Source: Nemania diffusa (Eukaryota > Ascomycota > Sordariomycetes > Xylariales > Xylariaceae). From it: a stretch of 64,000 nucleotides of DNA. Shown here one piece after another: positions 36,463-48,171 of this stretch; the first letter of the stretch is position 1; each line of letters starts with the position of its first letter. Position numbers and translations under genes: made by a program. The notes beneath the pieces were generated by a model. That model was given only the letters and a program-made list of their open reading frames with translations, searched no databases and was not told the DNA's origin. The stretch spans positions 2,790,001-2,854,000 of the forward strand of contig JBBPUQ010000002.1 of the NCBI GenBank assembly GCA_038501195.1. Reading direction: 5' to 3'.

Positions 36463-38119
36463 ATTAGGAATTCCGATGTATCAACAAGTATCCTTCGGGC
36501 GCTCTGAGTTATACAGAGTCTCACTTGCCCTAATTATCCTGAAGCCAACCTACGGCACTTTCATGCAATCTATAATTGCTACATTAGTCCTGTGCAGACA
36601 ATCTGTCTTACTATGACTTGTAATATGGTATTTGTAGGCCTCATTAGATGTTAACGCAGTCAGTTGCTCTGAAGGCTCTTGACTAGGTGCGAGACAACTA
36701 TGCTATTCACAGTGTCTTCTAGCAATATTTACCCGGTACACGCCGACGTATGACTCTAGGACACGCTTGTAAGGCTGCCAAAGGTGTTTTAGGATCGAAC
36801 GACTTGTGCATGAGTTTGTAAGGAGAGTACCTGTTGGGCGATGTTGAGGATCTGCGGTGAATGGTTCCCTACTAGAGAATGAATCAGCATCTTTCCATGA
36901 CTAGGTTCTGCGACAACTATACATTTAGTATATTGACTTGTGGAGTTCACACTCGTCTCTATACTGTGTAAACCTTTGCATAGTATATGTAGAATTGAAT
37001 AAACGATGTGAAGGTATAATAATGAAGTAACTCCTACGCGTAGGTGCTGATACACCACAGAGCTAGCCAGATGGTGAGGTTGTGATTGGCCCGCTTATTG
37101 CATGTACATAATTGATTGATATCTTTACAACAGTATTAAAACAACATTGTTTTTATCAATATACAAAGCACAAAAAGATTACATACTTGTCATACCACAC
37201 ATCGTTGGCTTGGGGACCAAAAAGCTGCCCTCACGCGGAATCGAACCGCGGATCTTGTCATAACATCGCAAGTAGTTACTGTACGAGTGACACGCATTAC
37301 CCCTGTGCCATAAGGGCCGGCTAGGATGACGTTTTAACGCGATAGTCAAGCTCATAGACTAGCGTTGTCTTAGCGCACAGTTGATTTTAGCAGCACGTAA
37401 GGCATTTAATTAACGATGGCATACTCACAATCTCTACTTCTTTTGCTATTAATCACTTACTGCCTTCTGGTATACACGCAAGTGCATGTTTACGGGGTGG
37501 AATGTTTGGGGAAAAGAAAAATGAATGAATGAAAGGAAGGAAAGTAAGAAGAACCAGTTGTCACTTTTGGTAAAATGTACAATGACTAAATAAAATCAAC
37601 CAAGTACTCCATTAGCCTCTAGATAGAAAAACGCCTAACTAAATCAACACTATTTTTTCTTGTTTATTATGGTAGCACGCTTTGTTGAAAAGCGGTATCC
37701 ATATTAATAGACTTTGTACCTCTCTTTTTGCTGCCTCCCCGAACTACCAGGTTCAAGGGGAGGGTTAGCAAAAGGTAGCATCATTTTTTCTACATTTACA
37801 TATGTGATCATATTCACAAACGGGACCCCAGATCTGCAGCTGGTGTGAGCTAAGTTCGCGAGTCCTAGCTGCACTTCAGCAGCAGGATTGGGTAGTTCGT
37901 TGATTAGATGTGATGCTTTCGCTACTAGCGCTTGGGGTAGGGGTCATGACTCCCAGGAGATAGCGTAGCTAAAAATGCTTTGCTTTTATATAAATGGGGC
38001 GTGATATGATAGGGCTTCTCATCCGACGACAGTCATGAATGAGGTATGATTAGGTATTAGAGGTGTAAAACTAGAATTGGGAAAAGGCCCGGTTGGCCTA
38101 TCTCATCGCAGCTCTCGGC
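36463..38119. other. Intergenic region containing one tRNA gene
   Basis: Apart from the tRNA at 37226-37317 nothing is supported. The DNA is AT-rich on both sides of the tRNA. Confidence 0.5.
37226..37317 (-). tRNA. tRNA-Thr(CGU) with a 20-base intron
   Basis: The minus strand folds as a cloverleaf. The acceptor stem GCCCTTA pairs with TGAGGGC (one G-U), with discriminator A. The D arm contains GGCACAGGGGTAATGC (A box), the anticodon stem TGTCA pairs with TGACA, and the T arm CGCGG-TTCGATT-CCGCG is perfect (B box). The anticodon CGT (plus-strand 37283-37285) reads ACG, threonine. A 20-base intron sits one base 3' of the anticodon, the canonical eukaryotic position. CCA is not encoded, as expected in a nuclear gene. 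Confidence 0.88.
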
Positions 38120-39130
38120 CTAATAGCGTATATAGTCTTCATCTCCATCGTACCGTATCTCTGATAACTGGGCTTCAAGTCGGTTCACACGGCACTCAAG
38201 ACTCTGCTTCGCACGTTTGTTATACTGGGCCGCGAACCTAGCCGCTCGTCTCTCTTTCAATATCTGGTTGAGAGCCCGCGGCAAGGAGTCAAAGGCTTCA
38301 GCACTAAGGTTGATACCCTGGTCTTGACACAACATAGTCGCGAGAGGAATGAGTTTTGAGAGCTTCTTGCGGTCATCGATAATTTTTTGGAGTCCGGTCA
38401 CTAGTGCTGTGGTATCTTGGACGTCGATACCTTCGTGCTCGGCAACGAGCAGGGCGAGAGGGCGAAGACGCTGAAGTCTCCGGTTTTCTCGGTAGGAATT
38501 TTTGAGTAGTATTTTAAGGGCATCGTCGACTGAAAGACATGTTTGGTCAACGTCTCCTTCAGGTGGCGAAGTTATCCGTATGGTCGGAATTGTACGGTCG
38601 ACTACTTGCTCGGCTCTCTCCTCTTTGTTTGTTTCCGAGTCCTCAAACTGAGGAAACTCTTGAAACCAAGCCTCAGTCTCCATCGGGCTCACACGTCCCT
38701 GTCGAGGCTCAGCTAAGAGGGATGTCGAAGGCCTAGATGGTCTTATGAGAACATAGTCGTCTTCATCTCTTTCACAGATGACGAGCTTTCTGTGCTGTTT
38801 CTTTATCTCCTTGTTACTCTGAGGCGAGTTATCAAACCACATACCTGTAGGGTGTGAATGCAATGCCTCATTGGCCGAGCCAAGATTCTGGCGGTCGATC
38901 TTGGGTGATTTAGGCGCCGTGAGAAGGGGATGTTCTATTGCGTTCTGTATTGGATGTGAAATAGTAAATCCATGTCCCTTTTCTGTAGGATAGTCTTCAT
39001 TGTTGTGCCTCATACTTTTTGTAAGGATATCTCTATGCTGACCCGTCACTGGTACCTGGTGTGATGACTTACTTTTCGGTTTATCCTGGCGGGTGTTTAA
39101 CCAGGACTCAAGCTTCTTAATGGGAGCCAT
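38120..39130 (-). CDS. Unknown protein with an internally duplicated helical motif and C-terminal coiled coil
   Basis: Single exon, 336 residues; I do not recognise a named family. The first 200 residues are polar and look disordered (MAPIKKLESWLNTRQDKP, then DEDDYVLIRPSRPSTS). Residues about 219-254 and 257-294 are two copies of one motif, L-x-P-L-A-x-x-x-x-x-x-x-G-I-[DN], seen as LRPLALLVAEHEGID and LIPLATMLCQDQGIN, each followed by a helix ending in a basic cluster (IIDDRKK, ILKERRAA). A basic segment (ERRAARFAAQYNKRAK) then leads to a heptad stretch (LECRVNRLEAQLSEI), so the tail resembles a bZIP in layout without a convincing bZIP signature. Its stop lies 3' of a spacer, and the HEI10 gene is 555 bases upstream on the same strand. 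Confidence 0.7.
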   Translation of the reverse strand: MAPIKKLESWLNTRQDKPKSKSSHQVPVTGQHRDILTKSMRHNNEDYPTEKGHGFTISHPIQNAIEHPLLTAPKSPKIDRQNLGSANEALHSHPTGMWFDNSPQSNKEIKKQHRKLVICERDEDDYVLIRPSRPSTSLLAEPRQGRVSPMETEAWFQEFPQFEDSETNKEERAEQVVDRTIPTIRITSPPEGDVDQTCLSVDDALKILLKNSYRENRRLQRLRPLALLVAEHEGIDVQDTTALVTGLQKIIDDRKKLSKLIPLATMLCQDQGINLSAEAFDSLPRALNQILKERRAARFAAQYNKRAKQSLECRVNRLEAQLSEIRYDGDEDYIRY

Positions 39131-39685
39131 CTTGCTAAGGATAGAGGGAGAAGTAGGATGGGGGGAAAGGTCCGTATTGAGAATATCAGATAATTAGGTG
39201 TGACACGGTTTCGAGGCCTGCTCGGTGACTTTGGACGAAAACAAATCAAGATAGCATATGCAACAACTTCCAAATATATAGCCAAAATAAATTGAAGACT
39301 GTTTCAATTGTATTGTTCGTGAACAATGATCTGAGGTCTTTGTTCATTGTGTGTGCCTGTGAAATTTGGTCGTCATTGAGGTAAATAGCTAGGTACAAAG
39401 CCATTGTAAGCTTGGACTTCAAGCACAATAGAGATTAATTTTCCAGAGTTATAGCTAGCTGTCTTCTGCTTCGGTACTCATTTATGTTCCCAAGTTTTAA
39501 TGAAAGCTTCTAAAGGTGATTGTGAAGTTCTGAACTACCCTGTTAGCGATGAACCCACCCAGTTCGTGTGCCAGTCACAAGATTATCCGGTTGCGTAGAA
39601 GCAGAAGCATTTTGAAACGATGAAGATAACAAAGAAGGCCGTTGAACAGCTATATCTCTATTAGTTTAATAGGTACCTAAGGGTA
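39131..39685. other. Short intergenic region
   Basis: Between two minus-strand genes. It contains an AT-rich stretch with TTGTTCGTGAACAATG near 39314, an inverted repeat of about 7 bases per arm. It should include the promoter of the unknown gene. Nothing else is seen. Confidence 0.4.
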
Positions 39686-41019
39686 TCAAGGACGCGTCGA
39701 CATCTTGCCTCTGGGTTTTGAAGTACTAATTACCAAGCCGCTAGAGCCATCACCGACTTGCCCGACTTTCAACCCCGAGCTCATTCGAGGGGTAGGCATA
39801 GTCGTGTTTCCACCCCGAAAATGATTTGATGAGATATGAGCTAGCGGAACGCGTGGATTCATTTGGTTACGTGGTGACCTCGGCGTTCCAACAACAAGGC
39901 CGGGAATAGTAGATAAGCCGATGCCCGTTGGGTCACCAATTCGCTGCCTGTGAGTTGAGGGAGTTATAGGTATATCGCCTGTGCCTTTCAAGTCAAAACC
40001 TTGGTATTTAAATAGTGTATATGCACTCTGCTCACCCTGTGCTCCAAAAGTCCGCGGCCAACTGCTAACATGGGTTGGCATGTTGGCCTGGTGATGGTTA
40101 TATGCTCCCATGCTTCGCTGCTTTTCATGAAGAGAGGATGCCGATTGTCCGTAGGGCGTATCATGAGACTGAAAGTAGGGTATTTCTTGGGACTCAACTC
40201 CATTGTTATTAATTGATGATACCTGGAGGGTTGATTCGACAGCATCTTCGGCGGCGTCCTGGACCTGACCAAGCATTGCCTTTCTCTTTAGTTTATCATA
40301 GAGCTCTTGGGTTTGAAGAAGTTTCCTGTTCTTCTCTTTACAGGTCTGAAGAAGCTCTTCATACTTCCTACGAAGCTCATCTCGGTCCATTTCCGCGCCT
40401 ATCGAGGGTTAACAAAGCTAGCTTGAGAGAAAAGGCCGGTCGATACTGTACCCTGAAGTTTATTATGGCAATTGGAGATCTCGGCGTTGGCCTCGTTGAC
40501 AAGTTTGTCTAGGTGGACATTCAGGTTGGAGTACTTTTCTGTAAGCGTTTTCGACATATGCTGCTGGAAGATTCTGTTCAATACTGTCAGTCCAACTGTG
40601 CATCCAACACCTGCTGGGATTCTTAATACATTTCTTGAGTGACCTGGTATGCCCAGAAGCTTAGAGCTCGACTGGCACAGTCAATGATGACGTTGGGACT
40701 GAGGCCACTGAGAACACTCGTCTTGTAGTCCTCGCTGGGCTTCAGGTTCGCGATGACAGCATCGTCGGGGTTCACCAAGTGTGTACCACAGGCTGGGCAT
40801 GCAGTGGGCTCGTTATGTCTTTGACTAGTCAATCCAAACCGATTGGCGCAATCGCCACAGAATATGTGACTATTAGACAGTGTTATCAGTAGTAGGAGGA
40901 GACACAAAGTAGGATGTACGTAAGATACACAGCAGAACTTACTAACAAGTTGTTACGAGGGCGCGATCACCTAGCTCTTTGCGACATTTAAGTACGTTGC
41001 ACTGTAGAGTGTGTTCCAT
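39686..41019 (-). CDS. HEI10: HEI10-like meiotic RING protein (CCNB1IP1 family)
   Basis: Predicted 383 residues; exons 41019-40943, 40869-40630, 40573-40452 and 40398-39686 with introns of 73, 56 and 53 bases. HEI10 is a SUMO/ubiquitin-type E3 on the synaptonemal complex that selects crossover sites; it is known genetically in Sordaria, plants and mammals. The RING is C7-x4-C12-x12-C25-x-H27-x2-C30-x2-C33 and then CPAC, built across the first intron (MEHTLQCNVLKCRKELGD, then HIFCGDCANRFG). Next comes the coiled coil: EIIFQQHMSKTLTEKYSNL, LVNEANAEISNCHNKLQ, DELRRKYEELLQTCKEKNRK. The tail from about 195 on is Ser/Pro-rich and disordered, as in the family, with a basic end. The only unusual point is Tyr26 where Ser is more common before HIFC; it depends on the exact splice at 40943. 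Confidence 0.9.
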
Positions 41020-42029
41020 TTTATTGGATTGAATGGGCCTGTTGACGTCTATAGGCCGAGAAGGCAGACACCTTACGAGGACCATGATCTGAGGTTGAGT
41101 ATATAGAAGAAGAAGAATAGGGGGAGAGGTGACATGGCAGTCAAAATCACGTTTAGTGCCTAGGAAAGCGAAGATAGAGAGAGGATGCGAGATTGTGCTC
41201 TCAATATATTTCAATTGAGGAAGTGGTAATTACTTTCAAATCTATCACCTGTCGCTCTTTCTACCTATTCCCGCGAAATATCATGGCACGTCTTGTAATA
41301 ACTAGCACCTTCCACCTCAGATTTTACTATATATTTTACTCCGCTGAGGCAAGGTGTAAATCACGTGTTTCATGTTCAACACGCTCACCATTTTAGTTAG
41401 TAATACCTACCTATGTAATTTAAGTACCTGGTTAGTTATAAGAAGCTAGGTAGTATGCTTCACTTCTGTCTAGCAATAATATCATTTTCACTGGTTTGTC
41501 AAAATACATGCTATATACAACTCTTACTGAGTGCGAGGCAAACTGTAGTCTTAAACTACCTCACCTGACTTCTCTAACCATCTCTCATACAGTCTCCTGA
41601 AAGGCCCGAAAGCAATAATGTGCTCACATGCGCTGGTTGATCAAGGGATGGAGCGCATACACTGCATTATTATTACCTTGTAAGAAAAACAACAAAATTA
41701 TCGTCGACTTCTGCTACCTATATCAATTGTTGAATATGCATAATGTCTAGGGAACATGGCCCCTTGAATGTGCCAATACAATATTACCTGGTATCAGGGG
41801 CTACTTCTTGCTGTTAGTGGCCATTACAAAGTGGTATTTAATACATGCTCATGCTAAATTCCTCCAAGGAAAAGTGTCACCAAAATGAATAGGACAAAAG
41901 TTGTAGTTTGGAAAGAAAAAAAGTGTATGATTTCATACTAAGTGCCTGGTCTCTTATTAGCCTCTATCACGACACGGGTGTAGTTGGGAGAGCTGTCGAC
42001 TCTAGTCGTACTAATAATTTAGATATGAA

Positions 42030-42043
42030 CCCCCCCCCCCCCC
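42030..42043. repeat. Poly-C tract
   Basis: Fourteen consecutive C on the plus strand. Its exact length is likely to be unreliable in any assembly. Confidence 0.9.
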
Positions 42044-43687
42044 TCTATAATTCTGTTATTGACGGGAATCAATTTGTCCTATTTCGTCGTCATCGCTACT
42101 CTTGGAGTCTTAATAATCATTCTGATGCTCTACTCGACCACTTGGGTTATATGGATCTTCTATTCGCTTACTACTATCTTCCCCCTTGCTTCGCGATAAG
42201 TGATAACAAAGCTGTGGTGAATGCTGCAGAGCCATGGCATCAGATGTGTACCAACTATGACGCCACGTTGCCTTGGGGGCTGGCAGCCCCTGGAATTGTC
42301 CGGGACGTTGAAGAAAACCGTCATTGGTGATACAAGTTCGGTGGTGCCCGGCTCTTTCTCTTCACTCCGGCGACTTTTCCCTCGACTGCGACGCTGTGAC
42401 GGCACTGACGATGCATTTCATCCGAATGCCTGACACCTAGGAGATTCTCATGGATATAGGTATGGCAGGGTTTGTCGGTAGTCGTAGTGAGAAGACGGAA
42501 GTAAGGCGGGTGAGGGCATACAAATTTAATGGTCTTCATGATTTGTCTTGGTAAAGCAGCGTGTCTACGTAAGATCAGATCATTTGGCTCTCTCCAGTGG
42601 CCCTCCGCCCTCCTCAGTAATTAAGCGAAGAGAGCCATCTGGTCGGATTACTTGGCGAATGGGTGGTGGCAACAACTGTACAGTAGCTGGCATGCACACC
42701 TACGTATACATAACCTTGGGACCTGGGTACCTCTTACACAGGGAATGGAGTGTGTTGCACGGCAGCAGCTCATGCCGGTGATAGCCGTCGTGGAACATAT
42801 AAGAGGTAGGTACACCACCTCAGGTACCTACATATGCAAGTAATGAGATTGTCATGAGGAAATCCATGAAGGATAAATTGTTCGACGCCGCTTGCCATTG
42901 CCTAGGTACATCTAGATATATACGCTACCTACCTAGGATGTAGGCTCTAGCGTACCTACAGGTATGTACACTACACTACAGTACGTACCACTCCGAATCA
43001 CATCTTGGCGTATTTCCCCGCATTCTAGATTGTCGATCTGCTGGGTTGACCATTCGCATATTGGTGCTTGTCTGATTTTTCATATTACTCACCTAAATGA
43101 ACAGCCACGATGTCTGACTGGCTGTAATATATCTTGACGAATGGGCAACTTTTTGCGCACGCGTCGACACGGGACTGCGACGCCTCGCGTACCAGACAAC
43201 GGTCTGCTGACTTAACCCGCTTGGCCTCTCCGCCGTCACCTCCCTCTCAGACTTCTTTCTTTTCCCCCACCCCAGGATTGACCAGGATCTTCCCCGCACA
43301 ACGACACATGCTAGCAAGGTCCTGCCGCTAAGGACTGGGCTAGGAACAGCGCTGCAGGGTCCTTTCAAACTAGCGCCAAACTAGCGCCCACTCTTCGGAA
43401 ACCAGTACCGGCGCTGACACGTGACACTTACTTATCAGTATTCTTCCAGTGGGCCATTTCTTCGCGCCGGCCCGAAAGTCCATATGGCTTCCTACCCAAT
43501 TTGGGGGAGCGAGATGGAGCATGAGATGGAGCATTCGTTCCTCGACGCGCTCCCCGATTGTTTCCATCCCCCTTCCCACCGCTGTCCCTATCCATCCCCG
43601 TTTATCCCCGTCCATTACCCTTGGGCGGGAATGCAAGTTGTGTTGCGGCGTGCCGACCGCCCTTGCACATGCAATCCGTACCTATCT

Positions 43688-43712
43688 TGTGTGTGTGTGT
43701 GCGTGTGTGTGC
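43688..43712. repeat. GT microsatellite
   Basis: About 12 GT units with one CG interruption. Confidence 0.9.
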
Positions 43713-43970
43713 TTTTGTCCTACCCGTCCAAATGCTAGCGAATGGCTCGCCTAAATAAGCATTTACTGGGGAAACCCGGCGGATCGTGCTGTGGGAGACT
43801 CGTGGTACACAAAAATTTTCCAAGTGGTCACCCACAGCTAGAAGAAAGTGGCGGTCTCTGGGCTAATTGATGGAAGTGAATAGTCCCATGAAACACGTAT
43901 GATCATAACAACAAATAACAATACCTATTCGATATGTATCGCTCGATATTCTTCGGATGGCGATATTGAG

Positions 43971-43986
43971 GAGAGAGAGAGAGAGA
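43971..43986. repeat. GA microsatellite
   Basis: Eight GA units in a row. Confidence 0.85.
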
Positions 43987-45630
43987 CTTGGCGTTGCTCG
44001 ACGTGCTAACGAGTCGAGATTTGTTCGCTCTCCGTTTTTACCACGATGTGGATGACGATGCCCTCGTCAAAGCCGACGATGCCACTCTCGCGTGCAACCT
44101 AAGCCTAAGGCTATTTTAGATATTCCCCAGATATTCTGGGTATCTGGTGTGTCGAAGTGGTTGTAGGAAAGACGGCTGCGATTGGCCCAAAGGTAGAGTG
44201 ATCCCATCCTTATTACATTACCCAGCGACCGCCAGTCACCTTCATGCGTTTCTGGTGTGCACAAGGCAATGTCTGTGATTCATCAGGAACCCGATCCCGA
44301 GCCCCAGATTTTCGGTCTGCCCGTCTGGGGTATGATGTGGAGGCACTTGGACAAGAGACGCGAGATGGGTGGTGAGCAGAAGAGTCCAGCGACCCACTAC
44401 TTCGGATCTGAGGTCCTTGAATGCCTTGACTTGGCACTAAACACCTACTAGGTAGTCTAGGTAGTCACAGGGCGCGAAAGGAGGCTTACTATGTGAGTAC
44501 CTACAGTATGCTCGAGCCCTAGAAATGGTACCTATAATTGACTATACACATACCTCACCGCCTATAAGGTCCTTCGTCTGAAGCACTGACCTGCCAAGCC
44601 TCACCACAATGTCGATCCGATACGTGGGACAAACCTGAGCGTCAGGACATAGCTCCTAAAAGAGCTCTAGTGCAACTCGCACTATGGTTTCTTGCATTAA
44701 CCTACATATGAAACTGTTGATGCTGTATGCGCACGTGCATGAGTGTCTACTCCTACTACTTCTTCGGCTACGTCCGTGCTCATGAGTAGTAGTATTTGGG
44801 CTTTGATGCTGTGAGTTGATGAATCTGCTCTCTGCAAATTTGATCTACCTGCCACTGCATCCTAAAGACTACTAGTGGCTACGATTCCAAGCCATCACGA
44901 TGCATTGGGTTGAATTGGAGGGTGTAATACGTTCCCGCCGGCCCGTTTCGTGCGAGTAATCCGGGCCTCTTCAGATCGTTACTCGCATCCGCTTGCCCTA
45001 ATAACCTAACATAGGATGTTGGAGCAGGCTTCAATGAGCATCGAGGTAGCAGTTATCGTCATTTACGGGAGAAGACTGCAGATCACGTAAGAAAAAGAAA
45101 AAGCGCCATTCATGAAAAAGTATCATGTTTTACTCAAAAATATCAGATAGCTTTTTGTTCGCACTAAGTATCATAGGCAAATGGTATCATCCCCGGTCTC
45201 CATCCTAACAACTCCATGGGCCTTTTCTTACATACCGGTCCAAGTAAAAGACAGTACAATACACATATGCCTCGATCCAGTAAGTAGGGTATAATATGTA
45301 CAGCCAAATAATCCGATCAGCCATGAGCCAACTTGAGACCCTTTCCCCCTTTCCCGCTCCCTATGTGATTCTTTGATCATCGTCATTATCGTGATATTCA
45401 GGGACAATGCCACCTTGATGGCACTATGCCTGCCCGATGGCCCGCAGGCTCCTTTCGCTGTTTTGGATTTTTTTTCGCGCCCCCCAAGTCCCAGTAGCCG
45501 GACACACTAAAGTAGGGTCCACACGTACAAATATAGATAGGTACATACATATATTCACAGGGCCTAATAGGACCCAGTTAAAGGAAGAAAAGAAGGAAGA
45601 AAAAAGGGGGGAGGGGAGAATGAAGCGTCC

Positions 45631-48171
45631 TTAGTGAACGAAAGAGAATCCCGTCGCACTGTCCATCCCGGCAGAGACGGGCGTAGTCGGACTGAGTTGT
45701 AAGCCGGGGTAACTGTTCCCGGTGTTGCCGCCAAAGTGGTGCTGCGCCCACTCCATCTCGTCGGCGCCGGCCCAGAGCATGCCGTCAAAGTCCCACAGGC
45801 CGTGCTGGTCTAAGATGCTCATCATGTCGTCGAAGCCGTCGGGCCCTAGCCCGATGGGTGACATGTGGATGTCTGAGCCGTCTCCACTGCCTAGGGCCCC
45901 CAGCATGGCATTGCCGTCGTGGCTCGTGATGATCTGTAGATGGGGCGACAGTGACGACGCTTGTTGCTGTTGCTGCTGTGCAACAGCCGCAGCGGCAGCA
46001 GCGGCGCGTAGGCTGGGCTCTAGCTGTCGTGAAGCCTCGTACATACGCCATATAACTTCGCGTGACCGGCGCGCGGCTAGCGACCAGTCCTCCATGGCCT
46101 CCATGAGCTCCAGGATGGTCTCGGTCTGTTTCTGCCAGTCCGGTACGCGCGGGCTATCCCACTGCCAGAAGATAGAGACGAGCGGGATCATGGCGGCCTG
46201 GTAGAGGAACCAGACCGCGTTCCACCCGGACATCTGGTTGCGCGTCCACTCGCGTGCGATATCCTCGATGGTTTGCTTTGCGAGGTCGCGGCACGCCTCG
46301 ATGGCTGCGATGTCGTGCTCGGCGGCGTGCGACGCCCCGCTCGAGGCTAGGTTGAGCAGCACGGGCCGGTGGAGGAGCATCCGTAGATTCTGGTACCGCC
46401 ATTTCATGAGGCAGCGGGCGATGTATAGGGGTTCCGCGCAGGGATCGGTGGTTCGTAGCAGCCAAGGGAGGCTGCTGTACCAGTTGACAAGTTGGCCGTC
46501 GAGGTTGCAGCGGTCCTCGGTGCGTAGCAAGGGGGAGATAGCTAACATGTCTTGCACAGCCGTCGCGATCTTGCAGAATCTGATGTTTTCGACGAGGGGT
46601 AGGATGCCAGCGTGCTGAGCTGAGTCCCGGCCAGAGTTAAGGCCACTGTCAGGACATCTCACGTTGATAGCTGGGCCCCATCGCCCGAATGAGGGGCGAC
46701 CTAGGGTGGTCGTAGCGCAGGTGTCTAGGTAGAATAAACTCCACCATGTGCGTCTGCGCGTCTCGGCAGCAGCGATGTCACTGCAGTTTCCGAGGGGCGC
46801 TGAAGCTAGACTCTCGCGGTGGAGGCCCAGTGCGCTGGCCATCCTAATGGCGGCTCCGATCATGGCGTTGGCCATGTTAGGCCGATTGATGTAGTGTAGG
46901 TAGAAACCGCCTATTAAAGCAAGAGCCTGAACTATCTCGATGTGGCTGCTTCCAAAGGAGTCCATGGGTAGGTATTCCATGGCACGACTGTAGTAGTTTA
47001 GATGGTTGTAATCATCAGACTTCATGGCGGCAATGCTACCCATAGCAAATACCATGTTTAGCAGAGCCAACCACGGAGCATCGAACCGTTGCCCTTCGAG
47101 GTAATCGGCTCGGAAGGATGCTTCGTCTAGCATGGGCGTGAGGACGTGTACACGCTTGAAATAGGCATCGATAAGAGTCTGGCCCTTCCATGACCAGGGA
47201 ACTCGTTGTGGCTCTTTAGCGTTTACGACTTTCTGTCTCAGTATGGGTAGGTTGTGTGCCATCTCGACGCTGTTAAGTGGTGGCGTGAGGGAGTTTCGTA
47301 GACCGGGTTGTACTTTGAGCATCACCATGAGGGCGGCCTTGATAGAAGAGGCACCCAGATAGGAGGCTTGGCGGTCGACCGAGAGGGATAATGCGTTGAC
47401 GTCGTCAGCTTCGGCAGGGATGTTGTCTCGTCCCCGACGCTCTTCGTCCCATTCTGAGTCTCGGGATGGTATTTGCTCGAGGCTTGCTAGACCTTCGTCG
47501 GAGCCACATAATGTGGGAGAACCTCCGTCAGCAGAAGCCGTAGAGGGGTGTAATGGTGGTGAAGGAAGAGCGATAATTGTGTCATTTATCGGGCGATCAA
47601 GGAGGTTAAGTAGTTCTTGGCGAGGAAGCGGTAATAAGGATTGAATCTCCTGGTTAGGGAATAATCGTTTGAGAATAGACCGACACTCCTCTAGAGACTG
47701 TGAAAGAGCCTCGAGCGTTCTACATGGACTCTGTTAGATCGAAATGAAATATGAATTCCCATTATTGCTTAGGATGACCTACTTTCTGGAAGGGATTACT
47801 CTTTGGCGGTGTTTATCATAGAAACACCGCTTGGGAGCTCTGCTGGAGAGGCATTGGCCGCATGGTTGCTGGCCGTCACAACGGCTAGAATTCCGTTAGT
47901 TTCCGATGTTTTCTTGAAAGATATGGTGCAATCCCTACATTTTCCTGCGCTTGCATTCAGCACATGCGTGCGGCGTGGTAATCCGTTTGGCGGTGCCAGT
48001 GCCGTTTGTCTTAGCACTCTCGCCAGACTCTGAGGACTGCTTTCGAGGCGTCACGCCTTGGACTATTGCTAGTTAGAAGGGGGGGATAACTCATTGAAAT
48101 GTAAAGAAGTATAACGACTTACATGTGTGGAACATTCCACCTTGAGTAGGAACAGGAATACTCGGTGCCAT
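45631..48171 (-). CDS. Zn(II)2Cys6 transcription factor with fungal_trans middle homology domain
   Basis: Predicted 787 residues; exons 48171-48123, 48062-47939, 47884-47783 and 47719-45631 with introns of 54-63 bases. The zinc cluster has Cys at 50, 53, 60, 66, 69 and 78 (ACAECKRRKIRCDGQQPCGQC), split by an intron between the first two cysteines and the third. A linker with heptads (TLEALSQSLEECRSILKRLF) suggests dimerisation. The middle homology region is clear: YFKRVHVLTPMLDEASF, VFAMGSIAAM, SSHIEIVQALALIGGFYLH, AMIGAAIRMASALGLHRES and ETRRRTWWSLFYLDT. The tail has an Ala8-Val-Ala-Gln6 tract and an acidic, Asp/Met-rich end (FDDMMSILDQHG, WDFDGMLW) that could be an activation domain. It belongs to the large class of carbon or lipid metabolism regulators; I cannot name the regulon. 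No structural genes lie next to it. Confidence 0.9.

Larger units (their letters stand above)
41020..45630. other. Gene desert of about 4.6 kb
   Basis: No supportable gene. Longest open stretch is 140 codons at 41908-42330, with no domain and a poly-C run inside it. Holds C14 at 42030-42043, GT repeats at 43688-43712, (GA)8 at 43971-43986 and TACCTA words at 42805-42980. The segment 43180-43740 is GC-richer but shows no coherent protein. Confidence 0.5.

Noticed and set aside
41908..42330. 140-codon open frame on the plus strand
   Set aside because: Runs through a C14 tract and has no motif. It is likely chance, though a decayed gene is not excluded.
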